A stretch of DNA of 50,489 nt from Thermomucor indicae-seudaticae (lineage: Eukaryota > Mucoromycota > Mucoromycetes > Mucorales > Lichtheimiaceae). Location of the stretch: positions 1 through 50,489 of the forward strand of contig JSYX01000043.1 of NCBI GenBank assembly GCA_000787465.1, written 5' to 3'. Both the position numbers and the translations under genes were made by a program. Positions 43,552 to 50,489 of this stretch are shown one piece after another (position 1 is the stretch's first letter; the number at the start of each line of letters is the position of its first letter). A model generated the notes under the pieces. That model searched no databases. It was not told the DNA's origin and saw nothing but the letters and a program-made list of their open reading frames with translations.

Positions 43552-45104
43552 AGTTGCCAGCTTTTCCCGTTTCCCTTGGGCTTTCCCTTTTATATGTCTA
43601 TGTATGTCTTCGGCGTTTGGATTTTAGGGAACAAAGAGAGTCATTGGTTGTCTCCCCACTTCAAAATGGTGTTCCTAAAAGAAGAACCGTTCTAACTGTT
43701 ACAGTAGAGCAAAAATGTGCAAAATAAAGATCATCGTGTCTTGCTACTGCTAGTTTTTGGTAGGAAATGCGATAGGTTTCGTCAATACACAACCTCTTGT
43801 CCTTAATGGTTCTGACCACTTGTTTGTTCCATTAAAGGCCATTCAATAACGCGTAAATAAGTGACCAGACCCATTCGAAATGTTTTTAAAATTGTACCAT
43901 GGAAACGGATCCGCAAGAAATACTCCAAGCTGGCTCTAGCGCCTACAATAAGGCGTGTCGCCAAGCATGTACCATCGCGTTTGATTTAACAGTTTACTCA
44001 ATGAATGGTATGATAGGCGTCTCTGGTAAAAGATGGTCTGACGCTTACACGCAATATAGAGGCTACTTGAAAGTGGTTCCTTTGGTTAAAATCATGCCAA
44101 ATGCAGTAAGTTATCTTCCACAGCAACCAATCTAAGGGTGGTGCCACCGCAGCTCAACCCGAAGATTTCCAGGTTGCGGAGTCAAGTTAACAGAAGCTGA
44201 AACATGGAGCCTTCGAGCTTCAGGTTTTTCCGGCTTTTCGTCAACTTGTTATTTCATTGGGGATCAGTTTCATTTTCTGAAAGTTAAAAAAATTTTCAGG
44301 TTGAACCGCTGTGACGCACCCTGTAGCCCTCTTTGCCCGATTAACGAACTTGCAATAACACCATCAGTCTGTCTGATATCATTAAGCATCTTTCGACCTA
44401 TAATGCTGTCTTGGTGTTTTGCACACTTCCTTCACTTCCTTCGGACATTACGCTGTGTCCAGTTGACTGCTTTTGTAATGTTCTCCGCCCGAAAATGACT
44501 ATAAAAAGGCTGATCTTTTCTTTCAGGGCTTAAACTGCACGCAAGTAAATCATTCGCGGTTGCTCGGTGATTGTTTATAATCACTTGAGTTACGGCAACC
44601 TGCCACTTGCCAGAGCGCAGGGCAATACTTTGAGGAGCGATGCTTGTATGGGTAGCGTCGGACTATAGGTTGATTGCCTATATCTATTATGCCTTTCAGT
44701 TAGAAAATGTGAAGATGGGATCGACGTTGTAGCAAAAGTCATTCACAAGGACAGTGCGGATTGAAAAATATAGCTTTCTCTAGCAACATTCTCGTTGATG
44801 CTCGTAATCTCATCACTTGGGAATCCACGAAATTAGTCCCCATCGAATGAAGATCGCAATGTATTTTTGCTTTTTCGTTGTCGAGCGTCGGTTAGCTGGA
44901 TCAAATGGTAGAACACCATATTCAGATGTAAACGCTGTCGCATACAAATAATCAATTGAAATTGAATAAGCAGTCTGAAGCTGCGGGTTGCCGTCAAAGG
45001 TGGGGGACAACAAGCGCCCAAATGCAGCGCAAACATGTGACGCAACTTGGCTGACTTCTCTGCCTTTTTTTTTCTTTTTCTCTTTCACTTTTTCCCACTG
45101 CGCA
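43552..45104. other. Intergenic upstream of GH47 gene
   Basis: 1.55 kb. A 78-codon plus frame (43899-44135, METDPQEILQAGSSAYNKAC..) directly opposes the HAD gene promoter and could be a small gene or first exon, but I recognise nothing in it. A TATAAAAA at 44500-44507 has no obvious coding sequence behind it before 45105. The stretch 45067-45096 upstream of the GH47 ATG is almost pure C/T, consistent with its leader. Confidence 0.35.
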
Positions 45105-47304
45105 ATGCATTATCATCTATTTATGCGTAGCATTTTATTGCTATGTTCAGCAATCCTAGGGTTTGCTTGGTCGACAGGCCATACAACCTCGGAGATTTTA
45201 TACGATTATTCGCAAGCGGGACAAATACCTATCCGATCTTCTTTTCCTGGTCCATTATTACAGTCGCCTTTGCCAGGCGCACATGAGTTGACGCTGTACG
45301 AGAAGCAGCAATACGTTAAAGAAGCTTTTCTGTTTGCCTGGAATGGCTACAAGACATTTAGCTGGGGTTATGACGAGAATCGACCCGTTACTGGTGAGCC
45401 GGTCGACACAAGGCAAGTGCGTCTTTCTTTAGTGTTCAAATGATAATAGCAAATTCATCCATCCTTGCTAGGAACGGATGGGGAGGTACGGGCAAGCAGG
45501 AGCGATCTATCCAACCGTATTAAGCTGTCGTCTTTTAGCTTCTTTAGTGGACGGTCTTGACACTCTGTACTTGATGGGCTTTCGGGGTGAATTTGCAGAA
45601 GCCAGAGACTTTGTGGCCAAGATCGACTGGAGTACGACACATGGGAATGAACTCGTTCAGGTCTTTGAGACAGTTATACGTTACGTGGGTGGATTGTTAT
45701 CTGCCTACGAGCTTTCAGGGGACCCAATGTTTGTGGCGAAATCGGCTGAGCTGGTCGACAGATTGCTTCCCGCCTTTGATACGCCTACAGGGATTCCCTA
45801 TCAATACGTTAACTTCACGTCGCAAGTAATCATTCATCTTTTTTATTTCCTTTCTGCAATTCATAACAGTGTCGACTTGCTAGTGGGAAAGCCACAAAGT
45901 CTTGGTTTCCAGAGGGTGCATCCTGCCTTGCCGAACTCGGTACTGTCCAGCTGGAATTCACGCGGCTTTCTGAAATTACGGGTGACTGGAAGTATCACTA
46001 TGCTGTATGTCTATTCCCAATCTAGCTTTCAATCGGGTCGCTCAATGTGTATATCAGGGTCAAAGAGTCTATGATGCATTCTTGCGAATGGAAACCAAGC
46101 AGCCTGGTTTGTATCCGCACCTCATCAACCCCGATACAGGAGAACCTCTCGGTAACTATATTACTTGGGGAGGAATGGCCGACAGCTTTTACGAGGTGGG
46201 CTCTTAGCGCGAATACAAAAAGGACATTGCTCACAGCGGGATTCGGCAGTATTTAATCAAGCAATATGTCATGTCTGGTGGAAGAGACCTGCAAAAAAAG
46301 CAAATGGTAATGCAAGCAATTGAAAGCTTGAAACGGCACTTGTTGGCTCGACCTAAGGATCATCCTGAGCTGCTCTATCTTGCCAACTTGAATGATGGCA
46401 TTCAGACGCCTGTCATGGAGGAGCTGGTATATAGAAAAAGCTTGCGTTTTGATTGATTGAGCGTTTCACATAATCTCTCTTTCTAGGCGTGCTTTGCTCC
46501 GGGCAGTTTGCTGCTTGCAGCACGGACTATTCCGGAGCTAGCAGAGGTCGAAAGCATAGCGTTCGATTTGATGCATGGTTGCTACAACGCCTGGGCTTCC
46601 ACAAGGACAGGATTAGCTCCTGAATCCTTTGGATGGGTGGACCGAGACGGTGGCACGGCTGTTGGTAACCTGACAGGTCGCGAAGAGTATCTTGCAAGGC
46701 AATTCGGCGTATTTCCTATTGTTTCAAGCTACATCCTCAGACCGGGTATCTTCTTTCACTGATGAGTATAAGGGATGCTTCTCCTGGACTGACCTGCCTA
46801 TATTCCTCAGAAACCATTGAATCTTTATTTTACTTTTATCGTTACACGCATGATCGGCGCTATCAAGATATGGCTTGGGACATTTTCAATTCGATTCACA
46901 CTTATTGCAGAGCAAATTCGGGATTCTCGGGAGTTGGCGATGTCGACTCTTACTATCCAAAGTGGGACGATCGGCAAGAGAGGTACGGAACCAAGGATGA
47001 CGCATTTAGATTTAGAGCAACAGAAATAATTGGAAAAATTAGCTTTCTTTTTGCAGAAACCTTAAAGTATTTGTATCTGCTCTTTGACGAACCAGGGCTT
47101 GATCGCTTGCCTCTCAATGAATGGGTCTTCAATACCGAGGCACATCCTTTGCGCATCACATCCCAGATACCACCAGCACCTCCGAAGCGACCCAATCCTC
47201 TTTCTTCAGAAGACCGCAAATCGTGGTTCGTTTCTTTCTTACAGTGTTTGATACAATGGCTCAAGTTTATCTTCGTCCCCTATTTGGACTGCTTCCATCA
47301 TTAA
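45105..47304 (+). CDS. GH47 class I alpha-1,2-mannosidase (ER/Golgi)
   Basis: Trims alpha-1,2-mannose from N-glycans in the secretory pathway. ATG 45105 is followed by a short cytosolic start and a hydrophobic signal-anchor (RSILLLCSAILGFAWS). Catalytic-domain landmarks across about eight exons: LYEKQQYVKEAFLFAWNGYKTFSWGYDE, VDGLDTLYLMGF, GNELVQVFETVIRYVGGLLSAYELSGD, YPHLINPDTGEPLGNYITWGGMADSFYE, ACFAPGSLLLAARTI, SFGWVDRDGG and SYILRP joined across an intron to ETIESLFYFYRYTHDRRYQ. Then DDRQE | SFLFAETLKYLYLLFDE (joined by a GTACGG..TAG intron) and the Ca2+-binding FNTEAHPLR at the C-terminus. The acidic catalytic residues expected in these motifs are present. Stop at 47304, only 40 bp from the stop of the opposing HIRIP3-like gene. 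Confidence 0.93.
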
Positions 47305-47344
47305 CGGAGAAGTATACTTTACAATGCAAAAATGTTATTATGTA

Positions 47345-48613
47345 TTAATCGCTATCGGAACCCTGGTCTCCGAGGAAAGAAACATCCAAGGGTGTTCGAT
47401 CTGAGGAAGAAGTGGTTTTGGGTGCCTAAAGAGGCAAATTCATGAACCTTCAGATATCTCAAGACAGACCGTCCTCCAGTATTTTACCTTGGGTGCTGAT
47501 TCTTCGTCCTTACCATTTTCGTCTCCATCTTCATCATCCGACAATATAATTCTCCTTTGTCTCTTCATTCCACGTCGTCGACTGCTTCTTTCATCTGCCA
47601 GGATATTGCTTTTGTCTAGACTCGCGATCTCTGCCTGCAGTTCTCGCTCAGCCTTGACTTTTTGGCACTTCTCCAGCGTAGGACGACCTTTACCAGTCGA
47701 TAAATTTTCAGTGATTGACCGCAGACCTTGTATCATCATTTTACCTTCTACGCCCAGATCTTCGAGTATCGATTTCAGCTTGTTTATCTGATCCTTGTAA
47801 GTTTTGCAATCAGCCAGCTCTTTCTGCCATATCTTTCGCACGCCACACTTGTTAATGTACATCTTAAGTCGTTTTATAGTTTCTTCACTACTACTACTCG
47901 AAGCCTTTTATCGTAATCAGAGTCAATCCGATGATATGCGTCCAGAGAAGAACATACCTTTTTACTTTCTGCTTTTCTGCCTTTACGTCCCCGCGAAGTG
48001 CTGCTAGGTTGTGCCGTTGGTTTTTCATCCACATCACCACCTTCTTCTTCTTCAGCCTTTTCCTTTGCTTCTTGGTCAGATGATAGTGAAGTGTCCTTTG
48101 GCTTTACGGTCCTCTTTCTCTGACGCGGCTTCTTCTTTTTGGCTGGTTCGGGTGATGGTTCCGGTTCTTGCTCTGATTCCTCTTGTTTCTCCGATTCCTC
48201 TTGGTTTTCTGTGGTTTCAGGGACCTCGGCTTCATCTGCTCCCGCCTCCTTGTCCTCATCCTCTTTTTCTTTAACCTCCTCTTCTTCATCTTGTTCCTGT
48301 TCCCGCTCTTCTTCGATTTTCATCTTTTCACTGAAACCGTTAAATGTCCCATTCCGAACCTAGGCTCTCAACGACTTACAAAAACATTATCGATCATTCC
48401 TTTGACTGTTGCCTTCCATGGCGCTTCGTCCAGGGCCTTTTCCTCAAGATTCTTTAAGAAATCCCCATTAGTTTTTAACCTCTTTCTGGTACAAAGTACT
48501 GTTTGTTTATTACCAGGTTCTTTTCTAGCTGTCGCAAGATAGAACGCGCAGTCAGAACACTGTGCCAACAAAAAGTTACCCTTCATTTTTCCTTCTCGTT
48601 CACGATCTCGCAT
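47345..48613 (-). CDS. HIRIP3-like histone chaperone with CHZ-type C-terminus
   Basis: HIRIP3/CHZ proteins bind H2A-H2B (or H2A.Z-H2B). The N-terminal helical domain includes RKRLKTNGDFLKNLEEKALDE..WKATVKGMIDNVF. Next comes a highly acidic then basic linker (a run of E/D near 48240-48320, KKKKPRQRKRTVKPKD). The conserved C-terminal block follows, KRLKMYINKCGVRKIWQKELADCK, LKSILEDLGVEGKMMI, GRPTLEKCQKVKAERELQAEIASLD, matching the HIRIP3 C-terminal domain. The last exon, reached through an intron from SAPK, reads APKTTSSSDRTPLDVSFLG, ending GDQGSDSD-stop at 47345. The start ATG 48613 gives a Cys-containing N-terminal segment not typical of the family, so the first exon is uncertain. Confidence 0.8.
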
Positions 48614-50044
48614 TGATCTTACTTTGGATCGCCATTTCGAATTATGCTATCAGATAAAGGTTAACAGTCATACTTTTCAATTGACACATTTCGAGGAATG
48701 CTGCAAATGTTTACTTCTCAAGTTCATTCTTGAATTCGGGGGAATCAATTAATTCTTGAGTGGCCTTTGCCATGACGCGAAGGCAAAACTGAAAAGGAAG
48801 TGCGTGCGCTCTCGTTTGTGTCGTCAAATTCATTTTCTGTTCCCCGCACGGTATTTAGAACATGATTTTGCTAAATAAACCTTTCTTGTACACTGGTAGT
48901 AAATGCTGGTTTACGCTGAAAGTCGGCTTACACAACAAATAGGAAGCAAACATGTTCTTTTTGTGCACAGAGGTTTTGTGCTGATACGTCGTGTGCTTAG
49001 ACTGTGGGCAGCGCATTGAAGGAGCGACGGGCAGAGAACTCTTATGTCACAATATCTAAGCGTTTCAGCTCAAAGGTACATAACCTTACTACTACTCTTT
49101 CCTCTTCTTTCTTGTCAACAATATCGTTATTGCTTAGCTTGGCTCTTTGGCGCCATCCATTGAGTCGACTTTACAGAAGCTACAAGCCATTTCCGTGCTA
49201 GCGAAGATCTGCAAGCTTCTGCTAAAGTTACTGATCCCTCCGATGCGGTTATATCAGGAATAATTGACGCTCAAACTAAACCCAAGTCTTACTACTTGGT
49301 CGTCAGATACTGTAGGGATTGCTTTGAATCTGCCAAATGGAAACTGTGCAAGCTACTCGATTTATAGATACAGTTAAAGCGACGCGTAATACATTTGCTC
49401 CCGGACAGGATAACGTTGTTTGAGAGCTATATTTTCCAATCTTGTATTGTCAAATCAAGTCTGACAACACTACTTCGTTTTTCATAACTGTCTACAAGTG
49501 ATAAATGATATGGTTTTCCAATTTTAACTGACTTACCTTCACTCTGTGGGTATGCACAGATTTCTCCTTTTGCGTAGCCCCTCATAACTTCCCTTTTTAA
49601 CAAAAGAACGATGTATTCTTTAGCGCAATGGCTCTTAAATGGAAACAGTTTTGTTAATATGCCTGCGCATTTCTTGAACATAGTGTTGGCAAGGACACGC
49701 CATGCAAGATATGAGGATGGGTACGGTCTCCGCTCTACTACGTGTGGATAAACACGGAGTCTCAGACCGATTTCGAACAACACTCTCATGCCTCTTTCTT
49801 TCTTTCTGTCTCTCTCTACTTGCGGCCCAGAAGTGTAGTATTGGTGTCAGCATCACTGGCCGCGACAATACAACTATTTTGACGCTCGTTTTCATTGGTC
49901 TATTGCTCGTGGTTGCCGAGGAGTACCCTTTCCTTCGAAAAATGCCACAAAAATGCCTCACCTCCTGACTAGCTGTGAAATTAATCAAAATTTTCGGGAC
50001 ATTCCGGAAAGAAATGTGATAGGCTCATGCCTACCAAAAAAAGC
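48614..50044. other. Intergenic, nothing identified
   Basis: 1.4 kb, AT-rich. Frames at 49427-49789 (-) and 49635-49988 (-) overlap plus-strand frames and show no family features. Confidence 0.4.
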
Positions 50045-50052
50045 TATAAATA
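50045..50052 (+). promoter_or_regulatory. Strong TATA box (TATAAATA)
   Basis: TATAAATA, preceded by an A/T-rich stretch and followed at 50080-50115 by a C/T-rich initiator-like region (CATCTCTTTCTCTCTTTTCATC). It implies a plus-strand gene that continues past the right edge. Confidence 0.6.
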
Positions 50053-50326
50053 GACACCCTTTTGACAGTCCATTCCCACGCATCTCTTTCTCTCTTTTCA
50101 TCATCTATCCTATCTGTATTGTGTGTTGTCGACATACCTCATACTGGTCTTTGTTACTATATATCAGCCTCAACACTCGACATTCTTGTCACTGCAACAT
50201 TTTTTTCTCTCTTGCTGGTTCTCGTATCGCTTGATCTGCTTTCCAGTCCGTGATATTGGCGTATGTTTGACTGTTGCTCGCTCTCCCTGGCGTAACCTTC
50301 TGCGGATCCTTTTGTGGTTGGCGGCC

Positions 50327-50489
50327 ATGACCTACCAGGCTTTCTGCATTCTTATTCGGTTATTGGTCCGAACTTTATCACTTATGTTGTGGTCTTTTCG
50401 TGTCAGGCCTCGCTTTCCCCTATTGATTGGCTTGGTCCCTTGGCCGCTGATGCTCTTTACACCAGATAACTCCCGAAGAACTCGCAGAC
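50327..50489 (+). CDS. Possible 5' end of a gene leaving the window
   Basis: An ATG at 50327 (context GGCCATGACC) opens a frame to the last base. It starts MTYQAFCILIRLLVRTLSL and is rich in hydrophobic residues. It lies about 280 bp downstream of the TATA box at 50045, and a GTATGT donor-like sequence at 50261 could splice the leader. No family is recognisable from 54 residues. Confidence 0.25.
   Translation, partial: MTYQAFCILIRLLVRTLSLMLWSFRVRPRFPLLIGLVPWPLMLFTPDNSRRTRR

Noticed and set aside
48011..48542. Plus-strand Ser/Leu/Phe-rich frames
   Set aside because: Antisense to the acidic Glu/Asp linker of the HIRIP3-like gene, which leaves the opposite strand free of stops.
1..50489. tRNA, rRNA and CRISPR features
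   Set aside because: No tRNA B-box with a foldable cloverleaf, no rRNA-like conserved blocks and no regularly spaced repeats of CRISPR type were found by eye; an automated tRNA scan could still find one.

Overview
The window is eukaryotic nuclear DNA from a fungus. Genes are intron-rich with short GT..AG introns (mostly about 55-110 nt), they are closely packed on both strands, and several pairs converge with only tens to hundreds of bases between stops. Gene content is housekeeping (DNA polymerase delta, phenylalanyl-tRNA synthetase beta, PP2A scaffold, Bos1 SNARE, mitochondrial ornithine acetyltransferase). Protein style and intron density suggest an early-diverging, probably Mucoromycota-type fungus, but the exact taxon cannot be read from this sequence alone.

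Layout. 1-5019 (minus): a tandem duplication involving the neighbours ARG7/argJ and VIP1/asp1 (PPIP5K). The outermost copies look intact (argJ 3632-5019; VIP1 running off the left edge at 1-935). The inner copies are a kinase-only VIP1 (1646-3080) and an argJ fragment with deletions (about 1109-1677). A 371-bp MITE-like insertion (3101-3471) lies between argJ and the truncated VIP1, and the paralogous empty site is still present at 1041-1049. 5020-5636: shared promoter with two MluI cell-cycle boxes. 5637-10087 (+): POL3. 10407-12473 (+): arrestin-like protein. 13027-14884 (+): MFS transporter, converging on BOS1 (15042-16035, minus). 16752-17204 (minus): small orphan protein. 17.3-22.3 kb: gene-poor, with several TATA-like sites and no recognisable product. 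22.3-25.9 kb (minus): LYR-domain protein and a coiled-coil/SH3BGR thioredoxin-fold protein. 26.8-27.9 kb: GC-rich, strand-skewed island that contains a cyclin-box remnant. 27961-28333 (minus): two-exon 98-residue orphan. 29353-31796 (+): PheRS beta. 32476-34659 (minus): AVT-type vacuolar amino-acid transporter with a minimal uORF. 35968-38504 (+): PP2A A subunit. 39.0-39.3 kb: minisatellite. 39.9-41.99 kb (+): WD40 protein. 42751-43551 (minus): HAD phosphatase. 45105-47304 (+): GH47 alpha-mannosidase, converging (40 bp) on a HIRIP3-like histone chaperone (47345-48613, minus). 48.6-50.49 kb: no clear gene until a strong TATA box at 50045 that probably drives a gene leaving the window.

The genes are mostly unrelated housekeeping functions, not a pathway cluster. 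The most notable item is the duplication product at 1646-3080. Its ORF and all splice sites are preserved and it encodes essentially the inositol-pyrophosphate kinase domain of VIP1/PPIP5K without the phosphatase half. All gene models come from reading exons, splice sites and family motifs by eye; no search or expression data were available.
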